Source: Candidatus Agathobaculum merdigallinarum (GTDB lineage Bacteria; Bacillota; Clostridia; Oscillospirales; Butyricicoccaceae). From it: a stretch of DNA of 19,667 bases. The first letter of the stretch is position 1; each line of letters starts with the position of its first letter. Made by a program: the position numbers and the translations under genes. The notes beneath the pieces were generated by a model that had not been told where the DNA came from, ran no database searches, and saw only the letters and a list, made by a program, of their open reading frames with translations. Location: the NCBI GenBank assembly GCA_019115425.1, contig DXDO01000034.1, positions 1 through 19,667 on the forward strand, in the 5' to 3' direction. Positions 13,670-19,667 of this stretch are shown here, piece by piece.

Positions 13670-15469
13670 ATGGAAATGGCCAACATTCCGGTGCGCGCCG
13701 ACGTGCCGGAGCAGAACAAATGGGCGATAGGCGACCTGTTCGCCACGGATGATGACTGGCGCGCGGCGCTCGCCAGTGCAAAGGAATTCGTGCCGCGCGT
13801 CGCGGCGTACCGCGGGCGGCTGGCGGAGAGCGGCGAGACGCTGCTCGCATTCTTCCGGCTGGACGATGAAATCAGCCTCGCGTTTGACGCGCTAGTGCAC
13901 TACGCCCAGCGCAAAAGCGACGAGGACACCCGCGTCGCGGCTTATCAGGAGATGGTCAGCCAAGTGACACGCCTTGCGGTCGAACTCCAGTCCGCGGCGG
14001 CGTTTGAGACCCCCGAGCTGCTCGCGATCGACGACGAAACGCTTGCCCGCTTTTATCAGGATGCGCCTGCACTCGAAAACTACCGCCTTTGCATCGATCG
14101 CGTGCGCCGCCGCAAGGAGCATGTGCTTTCGGACAAGGAAGAAGCCCTGCTCGCTGCAGCAGGTGAAATGGCCGCAAGCCCGGACGACATCTACTCGATG
14201 CTGAATGACGCCGACCTCACCTTCCCAGATGCGGCCGACAAGGACGGGAACAAGCATCCGGTCACCCATGGCACCTATATCCCGCTGATGCAGTCCTATG
14301 ACCGCGTGCTGCGCAAATCGGCGTTCGATTCGCTCTACTCGGTGTATGGCCGGTTCCGCAATACTGCGGCCGCGACGCTGTCCGCGCAGATGAAGCAGCT
14401 GCTGTTCTTCGCGAACGCGCGCTGCTACCCCTCCACGCTGGACGCGGCGCTCGACGGCACCGAGGTGCCGCCCGCGATCTATCACAACCTGATCGACGCG
14501 GTGCATCGCTCGTTTGCGCCCATGTACCGCTATGTCGGCCTGCGCCGCCGCCTGCTCGGGCTGGATGAGCTGCACATGTACGACCTGTATGTCTCAGTCG
14601 TCGAGGGCGTGGAGATGAAGTTCACTTTCGAGCAGGCCAAGGAGATCGCACTGGGGGCGCTCGCCCCGCTGGGCGAGGATTACCTCGCCATCCTGCGCGA
14701 GGGCTTCGAAAACGGCTGGATCGACGTGTATGAAAACGAGGGCAAGCGCTCGGGCGCGTACTCTGCGGGCGCGCGCGTGCACCCCTATGTGCTGCTAAAC
14801 TTCAAGGGCACGCTGGACGACGTGTTCACGCTCGTGCATGAGATGGGCCACGCGATCCACTCCTATCTGTCCAACAAGACCCAGCCGACCGCGTATCAGG
14901 ACTATGTGATCTTTGTGGCCGAGGTCGCCTCGACCTGCAACGAAGCGCTGCTGATGGAGTATCTGCTGTCCGTCACGGAGGACAAAAAGCAGCGCGCCTA
15001 CCTCATCAACCACTTCCTCGAGCAGTTCCGCGGCACGCTGTACCGCCAGACCATGTTCGCGGAGTTCGAGCTGAAGGCCAATGAGATGACCCAGCGCGGC
15101 GAGGGCACGACCGCCGAGGCGCTCTGCGCGCTATATAAGCAGCTTAATGAGCAGTATTTCGGCCCGGATATGGTCGTGGACGAGGAGATCGCGCTTGAGT
15201 GGGCGCGCATCCCGCATTTCTACTATGATTACTACGTTTATCAGTACGCGACCGGCTACGCTGCGGCGATCGCGCTGTCGCGCCGCATCCTGCGCGAGGG
15301 CGAGCCGGCGGTTCAGGACTACCTCGGCTTCCTGTCCGGCGGCTGCTCGGCCGACCCGATCACGCTGCTGCGCGGCGCGGGTGTGGATATGGCAAGCCCC
15401 GCGCCCATCGAGGACACGACAAAGCTGTTTGGCGATTTGATTTCCGAAATGGAAGCGCTGCTGGCGTAA
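13670..15469 (+). CDS. pepF: Oligoendopeptidase F (M3 family metallopeptidase)
   Basis: The 599-residue cytoplasmic zinc peptidase belongs to family M3B and degrades oligopeptides of roughly 7-17 residues. The zinc site is HEMGH (His390, Glu391, His394), with the third ligand Glu418 in FVAEVASTCNEALL, 24 residues on, as expected. Other family features are NKWAIGDLFATDDDWRA near the N-terminus, YPSTLDAALDGTEVPPAIYHNLI, HPYVLLNFKGTLDDVFTLVHE before the zinc motif, and the C-terminal FYYDYYVYQYATGYAAAIAL and GGCSADPITLL. Length matches PepF (about 600). The ATG at 13670 has AAAGGAAG about 7 nt upstream; an earlier in-frame ATG at 13640 lies before that site. It is probably monocistronic, with a promoter and a strong terminator. 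Confidence 0.95.
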   Translation: MEMANIPVRADVPEQNKWAIGDLFATDDDWRAALASAKEFVPRVAAYRGRLAESGETLLAFFRLDDEISLAFDALVHYAQRKSDEDTRVAAYQEMVSQVTRLAVELQSAAAFETPELLAIDDETLARFYQDAPALENYRLCIDRVRRRKEHVLSDKEEALLAAAGEMAASPDDIYSMLNDADLTFPDAADKDGNKHPVTHGTYIPLMQSYDRVLRKSAFDSLYSVYGRFRNTAAATLSAQMKQLLFFANARCYPSTLDAALDGTEVPPAIYHNLIDAVHRSFAPMYRYVGLRRRLLGLDELHMYDLYVSVVEGVEMKFTFEQAKEIALGALAPLGEDYLAILREGFENGWIDVYENEGKRSGAYSAGARVHPYVLLNFKGTLDDVFTLVHEMGHAIHSYLSNKTQPTAYQDYVIFVAEVASTCNEALLMEYLLSVTEDKKQRAYLINHFLEQFRGTLYRQTMFAEFELKANEMTQRGEGTTAEALCALYKQLNEQYFGPDMVVDEEIALEWARIPHFYYDYYVYQYATGYAAAIALSRRILREGEPAVQDYLGFLSGGCSADPITLLRGAGVDMASPAPIEDTTKLFGDLISEMEALLA

Positions 15470-15479
15470 AACGCTGTAA

Positions 15480-15509
15480 AAAAGGGAACGGATTTTTCCG
15501 TTCCCTTTT
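15480..15509. terminator. Rho-independent terminator after the oligopeptidase gene
   Basis: AAAAGGGAACGG (15480-15491), loop ATTTTT, CCGTTCCCTTTT (15498-15509). It begins about 10 nt after the stop at 15469 and, being symmetric, can also end transcription of the minus-strand gene that stops at 15591. Confidence 0.9.
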
Positions 15510-15590
15510 GTATTGCTGCCTACGCATATCCGGCAGCCGCCATTCCCTATCCGGATATTTCACGCTGCGCGGCCGCATATCCTTGTCCGG

Positions 15591-15773
15591 TCAGCCGATC
15601 ATATGCCCAACGTTATGCGCCGCCTTGTGCATCGCGTGCTCAGCTTTGTTGGCCGCGTGCTGTGCGCTGCGCCGCACCGAGGGATTCATCATCGCACCCG
15701 CCGCCATCATGGAAACCACCGCGCCTGCGACCGCACCGGTCGCAATGCCTGAAATAAAGGGAGATACATGCAT
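15591..15773 (-). CDS. Small glycine/alanine-rich membrane protein (60 aa, YtxH-like)
   Basis: A 60-residue protein with one N-terminal hydrophobic segment (SPFISGIATGAVAGAVVSMMAAGAMM, about residues 4-29) and a basic, histidine- and alanine-rich helical tail (NPSVRRSAQHAANKAEHAMHKAAHNVGHMIG). The layout resembles the small YtxH-type proteins common in Firmicutes, which are of unknown function. The start at 15773 is chosen because the upstream in-frame sequence is not protein-like; AAAGGCGG about 10 nt before it is a weak ribosome binding site. It is divergent from the pyr operon. Confidence 0.65.
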   Translation of the reverse strand: MHVSPFISGIATGAVAGAVVSMMAAGAMMNPSVRRSAQHAANKAEHAMHKAAHNVGHMIG

Positions 15774-16020
15774 AATTTGTCCGCCGCCTTTCCAAAATAA
15801 TTTGATAACGGGCGGGAAGCTGCCGGAAAATCGTTTTGATTTTGCGCCGCCGCTTGCCGCGCCTGTTTGGCAGGCATCCGTCCGCCGCGCGGGATGGCGC
15901 AAAATTTTTCCGTCCGCTTCCGCCGCACAGTTAGTGTACCCGATTTCCGCGCGGACTTGCATGTGTGCGGCGGCAACAAAAATTGCATGAAAAAACAAAT
16001 TTATTTTGCGCAATCGACTG
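15774..16020. other. Intergenic region between the small membrane protein gene and the pyr promoter
   Basis: No gene is supported here. It contains short GC-rich inverted repeats without T-tracts, and a possible minus-strand -10 box (TACACT, near 15936) with no good -35. It joins directly to the pyr promoter at 16021. Confidence 0.5.
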
Positions 16021-16049
16021 TTTACAAAACCCGCGGCATAGGATATAAT
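16021..16049 (+). promoter_or_regulatory. Sigma-A promoter of the pyrimidine operon
   Basis: TTTACA (16021-16026), 17-bp spacer, TATAAT (16044-16049). The start site would fall near 16056, giving a leader of about 165 nt before pyrR. Confidence 0.85.
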
Positions 16050-16055
16050 ATATGC

Positions 16056-16219
16056 AACAATCCGCCTTTAACCGCGGCCCGTGAGCCGCCAAGGCAGAAA
16101 ACAGTGCATACGCTGTCAGCCGTGAAATGGGGGACAGGTGTAATTTGTTGTACGGCTTTCTGCTGGTTTTTGCGGAAGGCTGCTTTTTTTTCAAATTTTT
16201 TCCGATGGGAGGTGACGGG
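16056..16219 (+). promoter_or_regulatory. pyr leader with PyrR-binding hairpin and attenuation structures
   Basis: GCGG (16074-16077) and CCGC (16086-16089) enclose CCCGTGAG, which matches the CCNGNGAG core of the PyrR-binding anti-antiterminator loop known in Bacillus pyr leaders; the flanking U.G pair is replaced by G-C. Downstream, AGCCGT (16119-16124) can pair with ACGGCT (16152-16157), extended by GCAGAA with TTCTGC. The CAGCC inside the same arm can instead pair with GGCTG (16178-16182), just before eight T residues (16184-16191). This is consistent with UMP-dependent PyrR attenuation. The exact terminator and antiterminator pairings are my inference. Confidence 0.65.
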
Positions 16220-16777
16220 ATGGCCGAACAAAAGGCCGTCATCATGGATGCGGACGGCGTGCGCCGCGCGCTGACCCGCATCGCGTTCGAGATCATCGAA
16301 AAAAACAAGGGGATGGAAAACCTTTTGCTCGCCGGGGTGAAAACGCGCGGCGTGTTCCTCGCCGAGCGCATTGCCCAAAAGCTGGGCGAGGTCGAAGGCG
16401 CCGCACCACCCGTGCTTACGCTGGACGTCACGCCTTGGCGGGACGATAAGCCCCGTGCAGATGCGCCGCTGCCTGCGTCCGATCCCCGCATCGAGGGTGC
16501 GACCGTCGTCGTCGTGGACGATGTGCTGTATACAGGGCGTACGGCCCGCGCCGCAATCGAGGCGGTGTCGCACGGCGCGCGTGCAGGGCGCATCCAGCTT
16601 GCCGTGCTGGTCGATCGGGGACACCGCGAGATTCCCATCCGGCCGGATTACACCGGTAAAAACCTGCCCACCTCGCGGGAGGAGCGCGTGAGCGTCCGGC
16701 TGACCGAAGTGGACGGGGAAGATAACGTTGTTATTTTAGAAAGCAAGGATCAAACGAACAACCGCTTGCAGTCATGA
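16220..16777 (+). CDS. pyrR: Bifunctional pyr operon regulator / uracil phosphoribosyltransferase PyrR
   Basis: The 185-residue protein is PyrR, an RNA-binding attenuation regulator that senses UMP/PRPP and has uracil phosphoribosyltransferase activity. The PRPP-binding motif VVVVDDVLYTGRTARAA is intact (Asp100-Asp101), with the N-terminal DADGVRRALTRIAFEI helix, the GVKTRGVFLAERIAQ segment, LDVTPWRDD, and RGHREIPIRPDYTGKNLPTSREERV, which is typical of PyrR rather than Upp. The ATG at 16220 follows GGAGGTGA; the frame continues upstream through the leader without a stop, but that sequence is hydrophobic, T-tract-derived and not PyrR-like. It is the first gene of the operon and sits directly behind its own predicted binding site. 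Confidence 0.95.
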   Translation: MAEQKAVIMDADGVRRALTRIAFEIIEKNKGMENLLLAGVKTRGVFLAERIAQKLGEVEGAAPPVLTLDVTPWRDDKPRADAPLPASDPRIEGATVVVVDDVLYTGRTARAAIEAVSHGARAGRIQLAVLVDRGHREIPIRPDYTGKNLPTSREERVSVRLTEVDGEDNVVILESKDQTNNRLQS

Positions 16778-16790
16778 AAGGAAGAATGGC

Positions 16791-17708
16791 ATGTCGATCC
16801 AAACACTGGTAGAAAAAATCAAGCAAAAGGGCAATCCCACCGTCGCGGGTCTGGACGCCCGTCTCGAGTACATCCCGCAGCATATCTCCCAGCGCAGCAT
16901 GATGCTGCACGGTGAGACGCTGCGCGCCGCGGCGGAAAGCGTGGTCGCGTTCAACTGCGGGCTGATCGACGCGCTGTGCGACATCGTGCCCGCGGTCAAG
17001 CCGCAGGCGGCATATTATGAGCTTTTGGGCTCTTACGGCGCGATGGCGCTCAAGGAAACCATCGACTATGCGCACGCCAAGGGCATGTACGTCATCGGCG
17101 ACATCAAGCGCAACGACATCGGCGCGACTGCAACTGCGTATGCCGAAGCCTACCTCGGCAAGACCCGCGTGGGCGACACCGAGATCGCGCCCTACGGCTG
17201 CGACAGCGTGACCGTCAACGGCTATCTGGGCACGGACGGCGTCGAGCCGTTCCTGAAAGAGTGCCGAGAGCGTGAAAAGAGCCTGTTTATCCTGGTCAAG
17301 ACCTCCAATCCCTCCTCGGGCGAGCTGCAAAACCGCGACATGGGCGGCAAGCCGCTTTACGCGCGCATGGCGGAGATGGTCGCGAAGTGGGGCGAGGGAC
17401 TGGATATGCCGTGCGGCTACAATCAGATCGGCGCGGTCGTCGGCGCGACCTATCCGGAAGAGCAGAAGATCGTGCGCGAGCTGCTGCCGAAGAGCTACTT
17501 CCTCGTGCCGGGCTACGGCGCGCAGGGCGCGACCGCGAAGGATATCGCCAACGCCTTCAATGACGACGGCCTCGGCGCGATCGTCAATTCCTCGCGCGGC
17601 ATCATGTGCGCATGGAAAAAGACCGGCAAGGACGGCAGGGATTATAAGGAAGCCGCGCGCGCAGAAGCGATCCGCATGCGGGACGAGATCGTCGCAGCGA
17701 TACGCTGA
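16791..17708 (+). CDS. pyrF: Orotidine 5'-phosphate decarboxylase (type 2)
   Basis: The 305-residue enzyme makes UMP from orotidine 5'-phosphate, the last step of de novo UMP synthesis. The length and N-terminus (NPTVAGLDARLEYIP) fit the longer type 2 family, not the 240-residue Bacillus type. The active-site group is DIKRNDIGATATAYA (Asp104, Lys106, Asp109), and LVKTSNPSSGELQ, GAVVGATYPEE, FLVPGYGAQGATAKD and IVNSSRGIM form the remaining barrel strands and phosphate site. AAAGGAAG lies about 7 nt before the ATG at 16791, 13 nt after pyrR. A modular hairpin element begins 5 nt after its stop. Confidence 0.96.
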   Translation: MSIQTLVEKIKQKGNPTVAGLDARLEYIPQHISQRSMMLHGETLRAAAESVVAFNCGLIDALCDIVPAVKPQAAYYELLGSYGAMALKETIDYAHAKGMYVIGDIKRNDIGATATAYAEAYLGKTRVGDTEIAPYGCDSVTVNGYLGTDGVEPFLKECREREKSLFILVKTSNPSSGELQNRDMGGKPLYARMAEMVAKWGEGLDMPCGYNQIGAVVGATYPEEQKIVRELLPKSYFLVPGYGAQGATAKDIANAFNDDGLGAIVNSSRGIMCAWKKTGKDGRDYKEAARAEAIRMRDEIVAAIR

Positions 17709-17713
17709 CGCTT

Positions 17714-17937
17714 TATAGGGGGTATCCAATACCCCCTATATACGGGAACCGGTTCCGGAGAAACCGGCTCCCGATACCCCCGGACACGGCCCAAGGCCGC
17801 TGGGTCGGGGTATCCAAAGTCAGGCGCATGGTCCAGACCACCTTCTCTTGGCCTGCGGCCAATTCACCTTGTGTCCTGACTTTGGATGGACACAAGCGCA
17901 GCTTGTGTTCTTTTGAAATAGAAATTCTGCGAATTTC
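17714..17937 (+). repeat. Modular multi-hairpin intergenic element, copy 4 (inside the pyr operon)
   Basis: Modules: (a) TATA and GGGGGTAT paired with ATACCCCC and TATA (17714-17742), loop CCA, the same TA bulge as copy 3; (b) 12-bp stem 17743-17754/17762-17773 with one A.C mismatch, loop CCGGAGA; (c) ATACCCC 17774-17780 with GGGGTAT 17807-17813, enclosing CGGCC-CAA-GGCCG (17787-17799); (d) 11-bp perfect stem 17814-17824/17875-17885, whose interior is enlarged to 50 nt; (e) ACACAAGC-GCA-GCTTGTGT (17890-17908); (f) GAAATT-CTGCG-AATTTC (17921-17937). Copy 3 has the same order and loops. It fills most of the 251 bp between pyrF and carA, with no long T-tract. Confidence 0.8.
17830..17862 (+). 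repeat. Extra hairpins inside the module d loop of copy 4
   Basis: In the copy at 9151-9183 the module d stem is closed by the 7-nt loop CGCATGT. Here the loop starts CGCATG (17825-17830) and ends TGT (17872-17874), with about 40 nt between them. That sequence contains TGGT-CCAG-ACCA (17829-17840) and TTGGCC-TGC-GGCCAA (17848-17862), so it looks like an insertion of further hairpins into the loop. Confidence 0.6.
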
Positions 17938-17959
17938 ATATATTTAGGAGCGTGGGAAA

Positions 17960-19054
17960 TTGAAAAAAGCGTATTTACTGCTCGCGGACGGCACCCTGTT
18001 TGAGGGCTACTCCGTCGGCTACGAAGGGCAGAGCATCGGCGAGGTCGTGTTCAATACCGGCATGGCCGGCTATCAGGAGGTGCTGACCGATCCCTCCTAC
18101 TACGGTCAGATCGTCACCATGACCTATCCGCTGATCGGCAATTATGGCATCAACTTTGAAGATCACGAGTCCCGCAAGAGCTGGGTCTCCGGCTTTATCA
18201 TGCGCGAGATCGCGGAGTATCCCTCCAACTGGCGCTGCCGTCTGACGCTCGACGAATACCTCAAGGAGCAGAAGGTCATCGGCCTTGCGGGCATCGACAC
18301 CCGCCGGCTGACCCGCAAGCTGAGAAACGCGGGCGTCATGAACGGCGTGATCTACACCGAGGGCTGCGAGCCGGACGAAAAGACCATTGAGGAAATGAAG
18401 GCCTATGTCGTTAAGGACGCGGTCAAGGCGGTCACCTGCGAGGACAGCACGGTATACCCCGCTGAGGGCGAGACCAAGTATCGCATCGCGCTGTACGACT
18501 ACGGCGTCAAGTATAACATCGAGCGCGAGCTGCAAAAGCGCGGCTGCGAGGTCGTCACCATCCCCGCGCTCACTCCGCCGGAGGAGGTTGTGGGCAAATA
18601 TGACGGCGTGATGCTGTCCAACGGCCCTGGCGATCCGGCAGAAAACGTCGAGATCATTGAGAACTTAAAGCGCCTGCTCGAGACCAACATCCCGATCTTC
18701 GGCATCTGCCTCGGCCACCAGCTGTTGAGCCTTGCCATCGGTGCTGAGACCTGCAAGCTCAAATACGGCCACCGCGGCGTCAACCATCCGGTTAAGGATC
18801 TGGACGCGGACCGCACTTATATCACCAGCCAGAACCACGGCTACGCGGTCGTCGGCGACTCAGTCGATCCGAAGATCGCCCGCGTGCGCTATGTCAACCT
18901 GAACGACGGCACGGTCGAGGGTGTGGAGCACATCGGCCGGCCGGTATTCACCGTGCAGTATCACCCCGAGGTCTGCCCGGGGCCGATGGATACCTCGTAT
19001 CTGTTTGACAAATTCATCGAAAACATTGAAAAATCCAAGGGAGGTGCTCAGTAA
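17960..19054 (+). CDS. carA: Carbamoyl-phosphate synthase small subunit
   Basis: The 364-residue glutaminase subunit hydrolyses glutamine and passes ammonia to CarB to make carbamoyl phosphate, used for pyrimidines and arginine. The N-terminal domain starts KKAYLLLADGTLFEGYSVG with the conserved VVFNTGMAGYQEVLTDPSYYGQIV segment, and the class I amidotransferase domain has Cys250 in FGICLGHQ with His335 and Glu337 in QYHPEVCPGP. The start is TTG at 17960, with GGAG 9 nt upstream; no ATG or GTG fits better. It follows pyrF after 251 bp containing the hairpin element, and its stop overlaps the carB start by one base. Placement behind pyrR and pyrF argues for the pyrimidine role. Confidence 0.96.
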   Translation: MKKAYLLLADGTLFEGYSVGYEGQSIGEVVFNTGMAGYQEVLTDPSYYGQIVTMTYPLIGNYGINFEDHESRKSWVSGFIMREIAEYPSNWRCRLTLDEYLKEQKVIGLAGIDTRRLTRKLRNAGVMNGVIYTEGCEPDEKTIEEMKAYVVKDAVKAVTCEDSTVYPAEGETKYRIALYDYGVKYNIERELQKRGCEVVTIPALTPPEEVVGKYDGVMLSNGPGDPAENVEIIENLKRLLETNIPIFGICLGHQLLSLAIGAETCKLKYGHRGVNHPVKDLDADRTYITSQNHGYAVVGDSVDPKIARVRYVNLNDGTVEGVEHIGRPVFTVQYHPEVCPGPMDTSYLFDKFIENIEKSKGGAQ

Positions 19055-19667
19055 TGCCGCTGCGCAAGGATATTCACAAGGTAATGGTACTGGGCTCCGG
19101 CCCGATCGTCATCGGCCAGGCGGCCGAATTCGACTACGCGGGCACGCAGGCCTGCCGCGCGCTGCGCGAGGAAGGCCTCGAGGTCGTGCTCGTCAACTCC
19201 AATCCCGCGACCATTATGACCGATAAGGCCATGGCGGACAAGGTCTATATCGAGCCGCTGACCGTGGAAGCGGTGCAGGAGATCATCAAGAAGGAGCGTC
19301 CGGACTCGCTGCTGCCCAACCTCGGCGGCCAGACCGGCCTGAACCTCGCCATGGAGCTGTGCGAGAGCGGCTTTCTCGATGAGATGGGTGTAAAGCTGCT
19401 CGGCGCGAAGCCGGAAACCATCGCCAAGGCGGAGGACCGCCAGATGTTCAAGGACACGATGGAAAAGATCGGCGAGCCGTGCATCGCGTCCAAGGTCGTA
19501 CACACGGTAGAGGACGCGGTCGAGTTTACCCGGGAGATCGGCCTGCCGGTCATCATCCGCCCGGCGTACACCCTCGGCGGCACGGGCGGCGGCATCGCCT
19601 ACACCTGGGACGAGCTGCGCGAGATCGCCGCGACCGGCATCATGTACTCCCGCGTGGACGAGATCCT
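19054..19667 (+). CDS. carB: Carbamoyl-phosphate synthase large subunit (5' part, runs off the right edge)
   Basis: The first 204 codons of CarB, which uses ammonia from CarA, bicarbonate and two ATP to make carbamoyl phosphate. Visible are the N-terminal KVMVLGSGPIVIGQAAEFDYAGTQA motif, VVLVNSNPATIMTD, PDSLLPNLGGQTGLNLA, and the start of the first ATP-grasp domain (EDRQMFKDTMEKIGEP, IIRPAYTLGGTGGGIA). The full protein is usually about 1,060-1,080 residues, so about four fifths lies outside the window. The ATG at 19054 overlaps the carA stop (TAATG), with GGGAGGTG about 8 nt upstream, indicating translational coupling. Confidence 0.97.
   Translation, partial: MPLRKDIHKVMVLGSGPIVIGQAAEFDYAGTQACRALREEGLEVVLVNSNPATIMTDKAMADKVYIEPLTVEAVQEIIKKERPDSLLPNLGGQTGLNLAMELCESGFLDEMGVKLLGAKPETIAKAEDRQMFKDTMEKIGEPCIASKVVHTVEDAVEFTREIGLPVIIRPAYTLGGTGGGIAYTWDELREIAATGIMYSRVDEI

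Noticed and set aside
16127..16219. N-terminal extension of PyrR starting at an upstream ATG
   Set aside because: The frame is open, but the extra 31 residues come from the leader hairpins and T-tract, and the GGAGGTGA site fixes the start at 16220.
17017..17718. Overlapping plus-strand frames inside pyrF
   Set aside because: They encode serine/arginine-rich translations typical of frame-shifted GC-rich genes and have no ribosome binding sites.
17743..17773. Second PyrR site before carA (loop CCGGAGA resembles CCNGNGAG)
   Set aside because: The same hairpin occurs after nadE with loop CCGCAGA, which breaks the required G, and the base after GA is A and not G. The loop is better explained as part of the repeat family.

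Overview
The window looks like chromosomal DNA of a GC-rich, spore-forming member of the Clostridia. The evidence is a three-gene spoVA operon, Gram-positive-type ribosome binding sites and sigma-A promoters, a PyrR-regulated pyrimidine operon, SLH-domain surface proteins and VanZ/ECF membrane proteins. The high GC and gene content suggest an Oscillospiraceae/Butyricicoccaceae-type gut anaerobe; that placement is inference, as no rRNA is present. There are no phage, transposase, CRISPR or tRNA genes.

Layout. 1-31 (minus) is the first ten codons of an unidentified gene. 444-3338 (minus) holds spoVAC-spoVAD-spoVAE, joined by 4-nt ATGA overlaps, then a tRNA-dihydrouridine synthase. 3508-4098 is an ECF transporter S component. 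4160-4387 (minus) and 4481-4696 are a small unknown gene and a small XRE regulator, divergent from an AT-rich, palindrome-filled promoter region. 4750-6042 (minus) is a zinc-ribbon, single-pass membrane protein with an LprI-like C-terminus. 6306-9035 is a 909-residue exported protein with an unusual order: SecD-like P1 head, three SLH repeats, beta-rich region, Ig-like region, L,D-transpeptidase. 9538-11451 is glutamine-dependent NAD synthetase. 11667-13482 runs vanZ-like, a hypothetical gene and prephenate dehydrogenase. 13670-15469 is an oligoendopeptidase F. 15591-15773 (minus) is a small glycine/alanine-rich membrane protein. 16220 to the end is pyrR-pyrF-carA-carB (carB cut by the window edge), which with a consensus promoter and a PyrR-type hairpin in its leader forms a pyrimidine biosynthesis operon.

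The most unusual content is between genes. Four intergenic regions (about 133-345, 9041-9236 with a tandem extension to about 9380, 11456-11636 and 17714-17937) each carry a dense series of near-perfect hairpins in the same order: two hairpins, a stem enclosing a smaller hairpin, then two or three more hairpins. Three of the four frame one hairpin with ATAAAAA/TTTTTAT. Stem sequences differ while pairing is kept, and several loops are conserved (CCGNAGA, CAA, CRCATGT). Three of the four start 4-5 nt after a stop codon (the L,D-transpeptidase gene, nadE, pyrF). I do not recognise this as a named RNA or repeat family; it is the best candidate in the window for something undescribed.
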